NCBI GenBank assembly: GCA_016184125.1
Contig: JACPDG010000045.1
Span: 1 to 64,000, forward strand
Length of the DNA: 64,000 nt
Reading direction: 5' to 3'
Origin: Candidatus Rokuibacteriota bacterium
Lineage (GTDB): Bacteria; Methylomirabilota; Methylomirabilia; Rokubacteriales; CSP1-6
The notes below the pieces were generated by a model that saw only the letters and a program-made list of their open reading frames with translations, ran no database searches and was not told the DNA's origin. Numbering within the stretch: position 1 is the first letter of the stretch; every line of letters starts with the position of its first letter. Below, piece by piece: positions 51,511 through 59,702 of this stretch. The translations under genes were made by a program, and so were the position numbers.

Positions 51511-53093
51511 AGCTGCATCCCCCTCCCGGACTTGATGAGCTCCATGAACTCCGCCCGCGTCTCGGGGCGATCCCGGAACGCGCCGAGCATCGCCGAGGTG
51601 ATCGCCTTCGAGTTCTGCTTCTCGACGCCGCGCATCAGCATGCACAGGTGCAGGCCCTCCATCACGACGGCGACGCCGCGCGGCTGGAGCGCGTCGTTGA
51701 GGGTGTTCGCGATCTGCGTCGTGAGCCGCTCCTGGACCTGGAGCCGGCGGCTGTACATCTCGACCAGTCGCGGGATCTTCGACAGGCCGACGATCTTGTG
51801 ACGTGGCATGTACGCGACGTGACACTTGCCCATGAACGGCAGGAGGTGGTGCTCGCAGTTATGCGCGAGGTGGCCCGCGAGGAGGAACGTCGGATACGGC
51901 TCGCAGGTGAAGCTGTACACCGTGTGCGGCTTCTTGGCCCGAGGAACGCGCCGGATCTCGGTCACCGACACGTGCGTGCTGTCGACGGGGACGTAGAACG
52001 TGCTCTCCTGGCGGAACCCGTGCTTGCCGTACCAGCCGGGCTGGTGCCAGCGATTGGAGACGTGGACCCGCGCGCACCCGTGGCCCGACTCCGCGACCGG
52101 CGTCTCCAGGTAACGCCCCAGGCGGTCGAGGAACTTCCGATTCCCGCTCACGATGACCCGCCCCTGCTCGATCGCGTACCCATCACCGTCCGCGCAGCCA
52201 TCCAGGAAGCCTTGCATCATCTCGCGAGAGGACGTGACGACCTCCGGGAACTCGAACGCGTGCGTCTTGCTCCTCGAACCCGTCTCCGAGACGCCGAGCC
52301 ACCGGCACAGCTTGTGGCCGACCGCACGGGACACCAGCCGCACCCGGAACGCAGGAACGACCCGTCCGGTAAAGCCCGACGGCACGGATACCTCTTCGAT
52401 CGCCGCGGCCGCGGACGGGAACGCCTCGGTCAGCATCGCTCGGTACTTCTCAACGAATGTCCGGCTCCTGACGGTCAGGTTGATCCGCCGGCCTTCCTGG
52501 ATGCTGCCGTCCGCGGCGACCGCGCCGATGACGTAGCCGAGCGCGTAGCCGGGCTCGGGCGCATGCGCGCGCCGGCACAGCGACTTCGGGTTGATCCACT
52601 CGACAGTCGCGCCGGGCTCGAGGCGGCCGGCCTCGCACCAACCCGAGTCCGTCATGAGTGGGTGGTCAGGTGTGACGCGGAGCCGGCCGCCGGTCGTGCG
52701 CACCTCCACGATCTCGCGCGTGGTCCTCGACGCCACGTGAGTGACCGAAGTTTCCTTGACCACGCCCTGGTCGAGCGTCCACAGGCGGTCGCCCGGCTGG
52801 ACGAGGCGCGCCGGCTTGGCGCCTCCCACCGTGTTCACGATCTGCTTCGAGGGCACGCAGAGGGAGAAGAAGTCGATGTCCTTCACGACCACCATCTCGT
52901 CGTAGTCCTCGACGAACAGCGCGTCGTTCAGGATGTCCTTCACGTCCTTGCCGTACCCGGACGTGAGATACGTCAGCGCCTTCTCGACGCGGTCGGGCGT
53001 GCGCGCGAGCCCCAGGCGCTCGGCGTCGTCGCCGACCAGCTCTCGCAGCAAGGCGGCGACGTGCTTCGCGATCTCTCCCTCGCGCGCACTCAT
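51507..53093 (-). CDS. folE: GTP cyclohydrolase I with in-frame intein (precursor)
   Basis: A 528-residue precursor. Residues 1-78 and 413-528 join to a normal 194-residue FolE, which converts GTP to 7,8-dihydroneopterin triphosphate. N-extein: [32 protein letters not shown]-extein: [40 protein letters not shown] and [19 protein letters not shown]. The 334-residue intein splits the SLCEHH active-site motif, whose Cys is a zinc ligand and serves as the +1 residue, so the enzyme is inactive until splicing. The ATG at 53093 fits FolE starts. Downstream it overlaps the SDR gene by 4 nt; upstream lie two PTPS genes. Confidence 0.93.
   Translation of the reverse strand: MSAREGEIAKHVAALLRELVGDDAERLGLARTPDRVEKALTYLTSGYGKDVKDILNDALFVEDYDEMVVVKDIDFFSLCVPSKQIVNTVGGAKPARLVQPGDRLWTLDQGVVKETSVTHVASRTTREIVEVRTTGGRLRVTPDHPLMTDSGWCEAGRLEPGATVEWINPKSLCRRAHAPEPGYALGYVIGAVAADGSIQEGRRINLTVRSRTFVEKYRAMLTEAFPSAAAAIEEVSVPSGFTGRVVPAFRVRLVSRAVGHKLCRWLGVSETGSRSKTHAFEFPEVVTSSREMMQGFLDGCADGDGYAIEQGRVIVSGNRKFLDRLGRYLETPVAESGHGCARVHVSNRWHQPGWYGKHGFRQESTFYVPVDSTHVSVTEIRRVPRAKKPHTVYSFTCEPYPTFLLAGHLAHNCEHHLLPFMGKCHVAYMPRHKIVGLSKIPRLVEMYSRRLQVQERLTTQIANTLNDALQPRGVAVVMEGLHLCMLMRGVEKQNSKAITSAMLGAFRDRPETRAEFMELIKSGRGMQL
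51858..52859 (-). mobile_element. LAGLIDADG-containing intein in folE
   Basis: Encodes precursor residues 79-412. The intein begins with Cys79 ([13 protein letters not shown]), has splicing block [10 protein letters not shown] (TxxH), block [19 protein letters not shown] and ends AHN before the extein Cys413, so all splicing residues (Cys1, His-Asn, +1 Cys) are present. Two LAGLIDADG motifs, [16 protein letters not shown] and [14 protein letters not shown], keep their acidic residues, so the homing endonuclease may be active. It sits in the most conserved codons of folE, as homing elements usually do. Confidence 0.93.
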
Positions 53094-53142
53094 CGCGCTC
53101 GCCTGCCTGCGGATCGCCGCCGGCGGGTGTGGCACGCGTCTG

Positions 53143-53565
53143 TCATGTCTCGGTCTCCCCGTGGTACTCGAACCGGTTCTTCGCCGTCTCCACGACGGCC
53201 ACGCGGACCAGGCGGCCATCGAGGGCCGGTACCAGCACGTCCCAGAACGCGCGCGCGAGCCCCTCGCCCGTCGACACGACGCCGCGCAGGAGCGCGACCT
53301 CCTCGAGCGTCCGGTGATCGACGTGCGCCAGCAGGCGTTCCGTGACCAGCGCGTCGACCTGCCCGAGGTCGACCGCCATCCCCGTCAGCGCATCCGGCAC
53401 GCCGGCGACGGTGACCTCGACGTAGTAGTTGTGCCCGTGCGGGCGGAAGCACGGCCCGTACAGCCGCGCGTTCGCCTCCGCGTCCAGCGCCGGGTTCTCG
53501 AGGCGATGGCCCGCACTGAAGTGATACACGCGCGTCAGCTCCACGCGCGGCGCAGATCGCGTCAC
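53143..53565 (-). CDS. 6-pyruvoyl-tetrahydropterin synthase family protein (paralogue 1, complete active site)
   Basis: A 140-residue PTPS/QueD-fold protein. Zinc ligands are His20 (FSAGHRL), His43 and His45 (PHGHNY), and Cys39 in GPCFRPHGH is the catalytic Cys of PTPS/QueD. DHRTLEE carries the Asp-His pair. It would turn dihydroneopterin triphosphate into 6-pyruvoyl-tetrahydropterin or a 6-carboxy product. It starts in an ATGA overlap with paralogue 2 and precedes folE by 49 nt. Confidence 0.87.
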   Translation of the reverse strand: MTRSAPRVELTRVYHFSAGHRLENPALDAEANARLYGPCFRPHGHNYYVEVTVAGVPDALTGMAVDLGQVDALVTERLLAHVDHRTLEEVALLRGVVSTGEGLARAFWDVLVPALDGRLVRVAVVETAKNRFEYHGETET

Positions 53566-54044
53566 CGGCGTGCCCGCGGTGTCGCCTCGCCTCGCCGGTC
53601 ATCGCCCCGCGCCCACTCGTCGGCCTGCGGCTCCCCGCCGCCCCGGTAGTCCACGAAGAGCGTCGCGTCCTCCCAGACGCGGACCTGCCACAGCCGCTCG
53701 ACGCCCAGCTTCGCGGCGAGCAGGTCCCACGCGACGATTGCGAGGTTCTCGGTCGTCGGCACCCGCCCCCTGAACAGCGGGTCCGCATTCAGGTCGGCGT
53801 GATCGAACCGTTCGACCACGCACTCGTTCACGATCCGCTTGAGCTCCGCGAGATCGATCACCATGCCGGTGGCCCGATCCACGCGGCCGCGCACGGTGAC
53901 GTCGAGCGTGTAGTTGTGACCGTGGGGGACCGTCAGACGCCCGAACACGCGCTGGTTCTCGTCCTCGGACCACGCCGCGACCCGGTAGTGGTGGCCCGCG
54001 GAGAACGTGAACCGACGGGTGCTGTAGGCGATCGCCTCCGGCAC
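53562..54044 (-). CDS. 6-pyruvoyl-tetrahydropterin synthase family protein (paralogue 2, no catalytic Cys)
   Basis: A 160-residue PTPS-fold protein with zinc ligands His18 (FSAGHH), His41 and His43 (PHGHNY). The position of the catalytic Cys is Leu37 (FGRLTVPHGH), so the canonical PTPS/QueD chemistry is unlikely. It also has a 25-residue Arg/Glu/Asp-rich tail. It may form a hetero-oligomer with paralogue 1, or catalyse a variant reaction as PTPS-III/IV-type proteins do. It begins 4 nt after the glycosyltransferase gene. Confidence 0.82.
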   Translation of the reverse strand: MPEAIAYSTRRFTFSAGHHYRVAAWSEDENQRVFGRLTVPHGHNYTLDVTVRGRVDRATGMVIDLAELKRIVNECVVERFDHADLNADPLFRGRVPTTENLAIVAWDLLAAKLGVERLWQVRVWEDATLFVDYRGGGEPQADEWARGDDRRGEATPRARR

Positions 54045-54048
54045 GCGG

Positions 54049-55236
54049 TCAGCGCTCCCCGGCGGGACCGCGCGGGTACCGCCGGCCTTTCCAGCCGACG
54101 CTGCCCGTCACCGCGTGCTTCCACCACGACGCCATGATCAGCATCCCGACGATCAGTTTACCGAACGGCACGAGGAACAGATACGTGATCGGGACCGGCG
54201 ATCCGCCGACCAGCCGTGCCGCCTGGGTGAAGAGCATGACGATCGCCGCGCCGGCCGCCGCCGCGCTCGCCGCGCCACCCGGACCGCGCGACGCGAGCCC
54301 CCACGCGATGGGCGCCGTCACGAGCGGGAGCACCCAGACGGCGACGTCGCGCAGGACGAGGCCGAACGCGGACGAGACGCGCGCGCCGAGCAGGAGGAAG
54401 AGATTCTTGCTCCAGCCTTCCCACAGCGCCGCGAAGCTCCGGTACATGCGGGCCTCCACCATCGTCCGCGTCGTGCCGAAGAACAGGCGGAACCCCGCCC
54501 CCTTCGCGCGGCGCGCGAGCGCGACGTCCTCCAGCACCTCGCCCCGGACCGCGGCGTGCCCGCCGATCGCCTCGTACGCGGCCCGCCGGAACAGCAGGAA
54601 CTGTCCGTTGGCGGCGGACACCCGGCTCGCCGGGTCGTTCACCGCCGCCATGCTGAACCGCTCGTCGAGCAGCGCGAACACCACCGGCTGGACGAGCCGC
54701 TCGCCGAACGTCTGCGCGCGCTGCCACGGCGAGAGGCTGAGCACGTCGACGCCGCGCCTGACCGCCTCGCGCACCGCCGTCGCGAGCGCATCCCGGTGGG
54801 TGGTGACGTCGGCATCGACGAACAGGAGCCACGGCGCGTCCGTCACCGCGACGCCGTGGTGGAGCGCGTGCACCTTGCCGATCCACCCGGGAGGCAGCGC
54901 GGGCGCGCGCATCAGGCGCACGCGTCCATCCGCTCGCGCCAGCGCCTCGGCCACCTCGCGCGTACCGTCGCTCGAGTCATCGTCCACGACCGTCACGGTC
55001 AGCTCGACGCCCCGCTGCCCGAGCAGCGCCCCCACGCACGCCGGGAGGTTCTCGCGCTCGTTCCGGGCGGGCACGACGACGTCGATGCGGGGCGGCGCCG
55101 CGGTACGTTCCGGGAACGCGGGCTCCAGTGTGAGGTCGCCGCCCGGCGCCCGAGTGCGTCGCGCGAGCACGGCAAGGGCGACGAGGACGGCGAGGTGGTA
55201 GACGAGGAGGAGGCCGTTCGTCGCGGCCGCGGTCAC
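54049..55236 (-). CDS. family 2 glycosyltransferase, membrane-bound
   Basis: A 395-residue GT2 enzyme with one N-terminal TM helix (about residues 8-25), the GT-A core (DVVVPARNERENLPACVGAL; VVDDDSSDGTREVAEAL; LFVDADVTTHRDAL; LEDVALARRAKGAG as the acid base region) and about four C-terminal TM helices. The layout is like hopene-associated or carotenoid glycosyltransferases (HpnB/CrtQ type). It heads the pterin operon, so it could glycosylate a pterin or be a passenger. Acceptor unknown. Confidence 0.82.
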   Translation of the reverse strand: MTAAATNGLLLVYHLAVLVALAVLARRTRAPGGDLTLEPAFPERTAAPPRIDVVVPARNERENLPACVGALLGQRGVELTVTVVDDDSSDGTREVAEALARADGRVRLMRAPALPPGWIGKVHALHHGVAVTDAPWLLFVDADVTTHRDALATAVREAVRRGVDVLSLSPWQRAQTFGERLVQPVVFALLDERFSMAAVNDPASRVSAANGQFLLFRRAAYEAIGGHAAVRGEVLEDVALARRAKGAGFRLFFGTTRTMVEARMYRSFAALWEGWSKNLFLLLGARVSSAFGLVLRDVAVWVLPLVTAPIAWGLASRGPGGAASAAAAGAAIVMLFTQAARLVGGSPVPITYLFLVPFGKLIVGMLIMASWWKHAVTGSVGWKGRRYPRGPAGER

Positions 55237-55249
55237 GCCCGGTGGGCCG

Positions 55250-56032
55250 TCAGCGCCCCTCGAACCTCGGCGCCCGCTTCTCCATGAACGCGCGCGTGCC
55301 TTCCTTGTAGTCCTGGCTCTCGAACGCCTCGAGCTGGAGCTGCTTGAGACGCCCGCGCCGCTCCTCGTCGAGCCCCTCGAGGTAGTACTGGACGGTCGCC
55401 TTCGTGCCCCGCACGGTCAGCGGGGCGTTGTCGGCCACCTTCTCGAGGTACTCGTACGTGTGACGCTCGAGGTCCTCGGACGGCAGGAGCCGCTGGATCA
55501 GGCCGATGCGCAGGGCTTCCTCGTCGCCGACGGTGCGGGCGGAGTAGAGGATGTCCTTGGCGTACGCCGGGCCCACGAGGTCGACGAGCTGGCCGACGTT
55601 GTCCGCGCCGTAGATGATGCTCAGCCGCGCCGCCGGGATGCCGAACTTCGAGCCCCGCGCCGCGAACCGCAGGTCGCACGCCATGGCGACGGCCATCGCG
55701 CCGCCCATGCAGTAGCCGAAGATCATCGCGATGGTCGGCTTCGGGTTGTAGCGGATCGCCTCGTACGCTGCATGCGTCTCGGCGCCGTACCGGAGCGCGC
55801 TCGCGGTGTCCTTGCGCTGCTCCTCGAACTCGGAGATGTCCGCGCCCGACGCGAAGGCCTCGGTGCCCGCCCCGCGATACACGATGGCCCGGACGTCGTC
55901 GTCCTTGGAGAGGTCGGCGCTGACACGCCCGAGGTCGCGCCACATCGCGAGGCTGATCGCGTTGCGCAGGCGCGGGCGGTTGAAGAGGACCGTGGCGATG
56001 CGGCCGCGCCGCTCGACGAGGATGTCGCTCAC
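55250..56032 (-). CDS. enoyl-CoA hydratase/isomerase family protein
   Basis: A 260-residue crotonase-fold protein: RGRIATVLFNRPRLRNAIS, oxyanion-hole segments AFASGADISEFEE and GYCMGGAMAVAMACDLRFA, then SKFGIPAARLSIIYGADNVG. The GTG start overlaps the CoA-transferase stop (GTGA), so the two form one unit: CoA activation followed by hydration. Substrate unknown. Confidence 0.88.
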   Translation of the reverse strand: MSDILVERRGRIATVLFNRPRLRNAISLAMWRDLGRVSADLSKDDDVRAIVYRGAGTEAFASGADISEFEEQRKDTASALRYGAETHAAYEAIRYNPKPTIAMIFGYCMGGAMAVAMACDLRFAARGSKFGIPAARLSIIYGADNVGQLVDLVGPAYAKDILYSARTVGDEEALRIGLIQRLLPSEDLERHTYEYLEKVADNAPLTVRGTKATVQYYLEGLDEERRGRLKQLQLEAFESQDYKEGTRAFMEKRAPRFEGR

Positions 56033-57195
56033 TTGACCACCTCGATGACGCCCGCCTCCGCGAGCGCGTCGATGTCCGCCGGCGTGTACCCGAACCGTTC
56101 GAGCACGCTGCGCGTATCCGCGCCAGCCACCGGCGCGGCGCTGCGGACCGTCGGCGGGGTCCGCGAGAGGTGCACCGGCAGCCCGAGCACCTTCACCGGC
56201 CCGTAGGCCGCATGCTCGTGCTCGTGCACGAGGCCGGCGCGCTGAACCTGGGCATCCGCGAACACCTGGTCCACCTTGGCGATCGGGCCGCACGCGACCC
56301 CCGCACGGTTCATCGCCTCGATCCACTCGGCGACGGGCCGCGTCACAAGGCGCTCGGTCAGGATCCGGTCCATCTCGGCCCGATGCTTCAGGCGCGCCGC
56401 GTTCTTCGCGAGCCGCGGATCGTCGATGAGCTCCGCGAGGCCGAGTGTCCGGCACAGGCGCGCCCACATGTCGTCGTTGCCGACCGCGAGGTTCATGAAC
56501 CCGTCCTGGGCCCGATACACTCCCATCGGCGCCGTGAGCGGGTGGTGATTGCCGACGGGCGGCGGCACCTCGCCGGTGTTCAGGTACTTCACGGCCTGGA
56601 ACGAGAGGCTCCCGACGAGCGCCTCGAGCAGCGAGGTCGACACGTACTGCCCGCGACCCGAGCGCTCTCGATCGATGAGGGCCACGAGGATCCCCATCGC
56701 GCAGAAGTACCCGGCGAGGAGATCTGCGATCGGGATACCGATGCGGAGCGGCGCGGTCTCCTCGCTGCCGGTCAGCCACATGAGCCCGGACATGCCCTGG
56801 ACGATCTGGTCGTATCCGGGCCGCTCGCGGTACGGCCCGTCCTGGCCGAACCCCGAGATGCTGGCGTACACCAGGCGCGGGTTGTCGCGCGCCAGCGTCT
56901 CGTAGTCCACGCCGAGCCGGTGCTTGACGTCCGGGCGGTAATTCTCCACGATGACGTCCGACCGGGCCGCGAGCGTCCTGAGGAGCTCGACGCCGCGCGG
57001 GTTCTGGAGGTCCAGGACGATGCTCCGCTTGTTGCGATGGAGGTCCGCCTGGTCGAAGAAGACGCGGTCGCGGTCGGAGCCGGGACGCTCGACACGGACC
57101 ACCTCCGCGCCGAAGTCCGCGAGGATCTTCGTGCACGTCGGGCCGCTCCTCACGCTGCTGAGATCGATGACGAAGGTGCCGTCGAGGGCGCTCAC
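56029..57195 (-). CDS. CaiB/BaiF family (class III) CoA-transferase
   Basis: A 388-residue family III CoA-transferase. It opens LDGTFVIDLSSVRSGPTCTK followed by ILADFGAEVVRVERPG; further signatures are FFDQADLHRNKRSIVLDL, SISGFGQDGPYRERPGYDQI and GNDDMWARLC. GTG 57195 begins at the conserved N-terminus; TACACT lies 8 nt upstream and a weak AGG is the only ribosome signal. It transfers CoA to a carboxylic acid for the coupled enoyl-CoA hydratase. Confidence 0.9.
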   Translation of the reverse strand: MSALDGTFVIDLSSVRSGPTCTKILADFGAEVVRVERPGSDRDRVFFDQADLHRNKRSIVLDLQNPRGVELLRTLAARSDVIVENYRPDVKHRLGVDYETLARDNPRLVYASISGFGQDGPYRERPGYDQIVQGMSGLMWLTGSEETAPLRIGIPIADLLAGYFCAMGILVALIDRERSGRGQYVSTSLLEALVGSLSFQAVKYLNTGEVPPPVGNHHPLTAPMGVYRAQDGFMNLAVGNDDMWARLCRTLGLAELIDDPRLAKNAARLKHRAEMDRILTERLVTRPVAEWIEAMNRAGVACGPIAKVDQVFADAQVQRAGLVHEHEHAAYGPVKVLGLPVHLSRTPPTVRSAAPVAGADTRSVLERFGYTPADIDALAEAGVIEVVK

Positions 57196-57203
57196 GCCTG
57201 AGG

Positions 57204-57209
57204 AGTGTA
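57204..57209 (-). promoter_or_regulatory. -10-like hexamer of a probable leaderless gene
   Basis: TACACT on the minus strand ends 8 nt before the GTG of the CoA-transferase gene. Confidence 0.35.
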
Positions 57210-57256
57210 ACAGAACATCACGCGGCGCGAGCCAGCGAGGCGGGCGTGCGGCGGGC

Positions 57257-57367
57257 GTGCGCGAGGCCCTCGAGGACGGCACCGCCGAGGAACGCAAGGC
57301 GGTCATGCGGAGCTTCGTGAAGGAGATCCGGATCGAGGGGACGCATCGGCGGGCGGTGCTGCGGTAG
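57257..57367 (+). pseudogene. C-terminal remnant of a large serine recombinase
   Basis: Encodes VREALEDGTAEERKAVMRSF-VKEIRIEGTHRRAVLR and a stop. This is the usual C-terminal end of large serine recombinases (LREALE-GTPEERKAVLRxFVxEIRIEG). No catalytic or zinc-ribbon domain remains. It lies 31 bp from a tRNA gene, so it is likely the scar of a lost integrative element. Confidence 0.7.
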
Positions 57368-57398
57368 TATCGGGTGCCGCAGCTTCCATTTGTCAGGT

Positions 57399-57473
57399 TG
57401 GTGGCGGTGGGAGGAATCGAACCTCCGACACGGGGCTTATGAGACCCCTGCTCTGCCGCTGAGCTACACCGCC
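57399..57473 (-). tRNA. tRNA-Met (anticodon CAT), CCA encoded
   Basis: Complete cloverleaf on the minus strand: acceptor GGCGGTG/CACCGCC, D-arm GCTC-AGCGGCA-GAGC, anticodon stem GGGGT/GCCCC with loop CTCATAA (CAT), T-arm GGAGG-TTCGAAT-CCTCC, discriminator A, then encoded CCA. A CAT anticodon can also belong to tRNA-Ile2 modified by TilS (encoded at 47894); the identity was not resolved. Confidence 0.95.
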
Positions 57474-57516
57474 CCGGTGGACAGCCGCATCAGTGTAGCA
57501 TGCGGTCCACCGGCCA

Positions 57517-57544
57517 TTGCGGACCCCGGAGTTTTGTTTATAAT
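57517..57544 (+). promoter_or_regulatory. sigma-70-type promoter of the acidic-protein gene
   Basis: TTGCGG (57517-57522), 16-nt spacer and a perfect TATAAT (57539-57544), about 75 nt before the start at 57621. Confidence 0.6.
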
Positions 57545-57620
57545 CCGCCCGAACAATCCCAGCCTGAGCGATCCCAGCGACCGTTCAGCCAAACCGTACA
57601 CGGCTCGGAGGCTTTCAATC

Positions 57621-57923
57621 ATGCGGTTCCGGACACGGCTGTGGCATCCGCACGGTGAACTGCGCCGTTCCCCCGACGAGGACGACGACGTCGAGCACGA
57701 CGAGGTCGATCTCGACGACGACGAGACCGAGGAAGAGGCGGGTGAGACCGCCGACGACGCCGACGACGACGCCGACGACGACGAGGACTACGACGAGGAC
57801 TTCGACGACGACGGCTTCGACGACGAGGACGACGACTTCGACGACGACGATCTCGACGAGGACGACCTCGACGAGGACGAGGAGGAGGAGGAGATCGAGG
57901 ACGAGCACGAGGAGGAGAAGTAG
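57621..57923 (+). CDS. extremely acidic low-complexity protein
   Basis: A 100-residue protein: the first 17 residues are basic/neutral (MRFRTRLWHPHGELRRS), then nearly every residue is Asp or Glu to the end, with Phe, Leu and Tyr spaced within DDD/EEE runs (YDEDFDDDGFDDEDDDF). GGAGG and a perfect -10 support expression. No family is recognised. Such tails occur in RNA polymerase delta-like, DNA-mimic or metal-binding proteins, but none of these is shown. The PuuD-like gene follows 35 nt later. Confidence 0.7.
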   Translation: MRFRTRLWHPHGELRRSPDEDDDVEHDEVDLDDDETEEEAGETADDADDDADDDEDYDEDFDDDGFDDEDDDFDDDDLDEDDLDEDEEEEEIEDEHEEEK

Positions 57924-57958
57924 CCGCGCACAACTCGCAGCGAGGAGGGGCGCAGACG

Positions 57959-58717
57959 ATGGCACTGTTGAGCGGCGACGGGTGGCTGTTCCTGCTGCGG
58001 TGGTTCCATTTCCTCGCCGGTATCACGTGGATCGGAGTCCTGTACTACTTCAACTTCGTGCAGACGCCGTTCTTCACGAAGGCCGAGGCTCCGGTCCGCT
58101 CCGGCATGATCACCGGCGGGCTCCTCGAGAACGCCCTCTGGTGGTTCCGATGGGGCGCGATGCTCACGTTCATCACCGGATGGCTCTACATCCTGCACAT
58201 CGCGTTCGCCCGCTACGGCGGCATCCGTGAGTTCGCCGCGACGGCCTACGGCTGGAAGATCTTCTTCGGCGGCATGCTGGGCAGCCTGATGTGGTTCAAC
58301 GTCTGGTTCATCATCTGGCCGAACCAGCAGGTCGTGATGAAGTCCGCCCGCGAGGTCGGCGCGGGCCGGCCGGCGATCCCGGACGCGGCCGCGCGCGGCG
58401 CAAGCGCCGGTGTCGCGTCACGCACGAACACGCTGCTGTCGATCCCGATGCTGTTCTTCATGGGCGCGGCGTCCCACCTGCCAGCAGTGCCGGACCCGGC
58501 GACAGCCGGACAGAAGATCGGCGCGCTCGTCCTGCTCCTGGTCGTCATGGCGGCCGCCGAGGTGAACTCGGTGGTCGGCTCGGCCACACCAGACAAGGCC
58601 AGCGCGGGAAAGAAGCTCCTGACGAACCCGCAGACGGGCCTCTCCGGCACGTTCTGGACGGGCTTCGTGCTCGCCGCGATCCTCTACTTCGGTCTGGAGA
58701 TCATCTTCCGATTCTGA
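57959..58717 (+). CDS. PuuD-like membrane protein (urate hydroxylase membrane domain, no haem domain)
   Basis: A 252-residue integral membrane protein with about seven TM helices. LLRWFHFLAGITWIGVLYYF, WWFRWGAMLTFITGWLYILH, GMLGSLMWFNVWFIIWPNQQ and SIPMLFFMGAASHLPA match the membrane part of PuuD-type urate oxidases/hydroxylases. PuuD proteins carry a C-terminal cytochrome c; here that part is missing, but a separate cytochrome c lipoprotein gene lies convergently at 58892. GGAGG precedes the ATG. Urate as substrate is plausible, not shown. Confidence 0.8.
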   Translation: MALLSGDGWLFLLRWFHFLAGITWIGVLYYFNFVQTPFFTKAEAPVRSGMITGGLLENALWWFRWGAMLTFITGWLYILHIAFARYGGIREFAATAYGWKIFFGGMLGSLMWFNVWFIIWPNQQVVMKSAREVGAGRPAIPDAAARGASAGVASRTNTLLSIPMLFFMGAASHLPAVPDPATAGQKIGALVLLLVVMAAAEVNSVVGSATPDKASAGKKLLTNPQTGLSGTFWTGFVLAAILYFGLEIIFRF

Positions 58718-58866
58718 CCGAATGGGGGCCCCGACATGGCCCCCATACCCCCAACGCTCGGAGCGCCCCGGGGGACCCGGGGCGCTCGACCGTTCATCAT
58801 GGGGGCCCCGACATGGCCCCCATACCCCCAACGTTCGGAGCGCCCCGGGGGACCCGGGGCGCTCCT
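58718..58866 (+). repeat. GC-rich double-hairpin repeat, two tandem copies
   Basis: Two units of about 76 bp: ATGGGGGCCCCGACATGGCC-CCCATACCCCC, then AACGCTCGGAGCGCCCCGGG and GGACCCGGGGCGCTC. The two copies differ by one base in the shared part. They separate the convergent PuuD-like and cytochrome c genes and could end transcription from both sides. Confidence 0.92.
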
Positions 58867-58891
58867 CTACCAACGACACGGATCCCCGGTC

Positions 58892-59212
58892 TCACTTGAG
58901 GTATTCGGCGAGCGCGGGGATGTCGCCGGCGACCTGGGGCTGCGGCAGCATCGCGGACGTCCGGCGCTTCGGTGTGTAGCCGGGCGGGTATGTGCCCTTC
59001 AGCACCTTCGCCTCGAGCAGCTGCCGTGACGCCCCCTTCACCTCGGGACCGACGGCCCCGGGCTGCGAGGGATCGGCCGCATGGCACGAGGTGCACTGAG
59101 AGAGGTAGACGTTCTTGCCACGCTGGGCTTCGGGGCTGAGTCCGGAGTCACCACAGCCGGCGAGCGCCGCGACGAGGATCAGGGGCAGGAACGTGAGGTG
59201 GCGACGACCGGG
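58892..59212 (-). CDS. c-type cytochrome lipoprotein
   Basis: A 106-residue monohaem cytochrome c. Signal peptide with lipobox LAGC (Cys21), haem motif CTSCH at 41-45 and a possible axial Met in TSAMLPQPQ. The closing AGDIPALAEYLK is the usual C-terminal helix. GTG 59212 starts right at the signal peptide; a longer frame adds 15 unlike residues. It faces the PuuD-like gene, which lacks its haem domain, so the two may work together. Confidence 0.82.
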   Translation of the reverse strand, partial: PGRRHLTFLPLILVAALAGCGDSGLSPEAQRGKNVYLSQCTSCHAADPSQPGAVGPEVKGASRQLLEAKVLKGTYPPGYTPKRRTSAMLPQPQVAGDIPALAEYLK

Positions 59213-59390
59213 CACGGCGTAGAGCTTACCGTGCCCGTCGTCGCCGCCGCACACCAAATGCGTGCCGCAAACGGCGCGCGCGACGTCAGATGCGCGCGCC
59301 GAATCTCAGAGTGCTCGCCCGGCGGGTGCAGAGCGCCGGAGACGAGCGGTCCGTCAGAGCGCCGTCCGCGCGACGCGGACGGGCGGACGC

Positions 59391-59702
59391 TCACGCGAGC
59401 TGGGGCCGGAGCCGCCGCCGGGCGGCCTCGAAATCGATGACGCGCGCCGGCCCGAGGCTCGGGGTCGCGAAGGACTCGAACTGGTCACGGTCAATCAGAG
59501 CGCTCTCGGTGTCGGAGAACAGATGCCGGCTCGTGCGCCGCACGATCGACCAGATCTCCGCCGCGCTGAAGCGCAGGCGCCACCACGTGCGCGTTGTCCG
59601 CGCCCACAGCGTCGCGCGCTCCGGGCGGCGCCGCACAACCTCGGGCGTCTCGCGCCGGAGCGGCAGGTAATACACGTTCGACGTCGTGAGCGAGCTGTTC
59701 AT
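59391..59702 (-). CDS. hypothetical protein
   Basis: I do not recognise this 103-residue basic protein (many Arg; TLWARTTRTWWRLRFSAAEI, SDTESALIDRDQFESFA). No TM helix or Cys. ATG 59702 overlaps the stop of the upstream gene (ATGA) and has GAGG upstream, so the two are an operon controlled by the sigma-54 promoter at 60014. Confidence 0.55.
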   Translation of the reverse strand: MNSSLTTSNVYYLPLRRETPEVVRRRPERATLWARTTRTWWRLRFSAAEIWSIVRRTSRHLFSDTESALIDRDQFESFATPSLGPARVIDFEAARRRLRPQLA

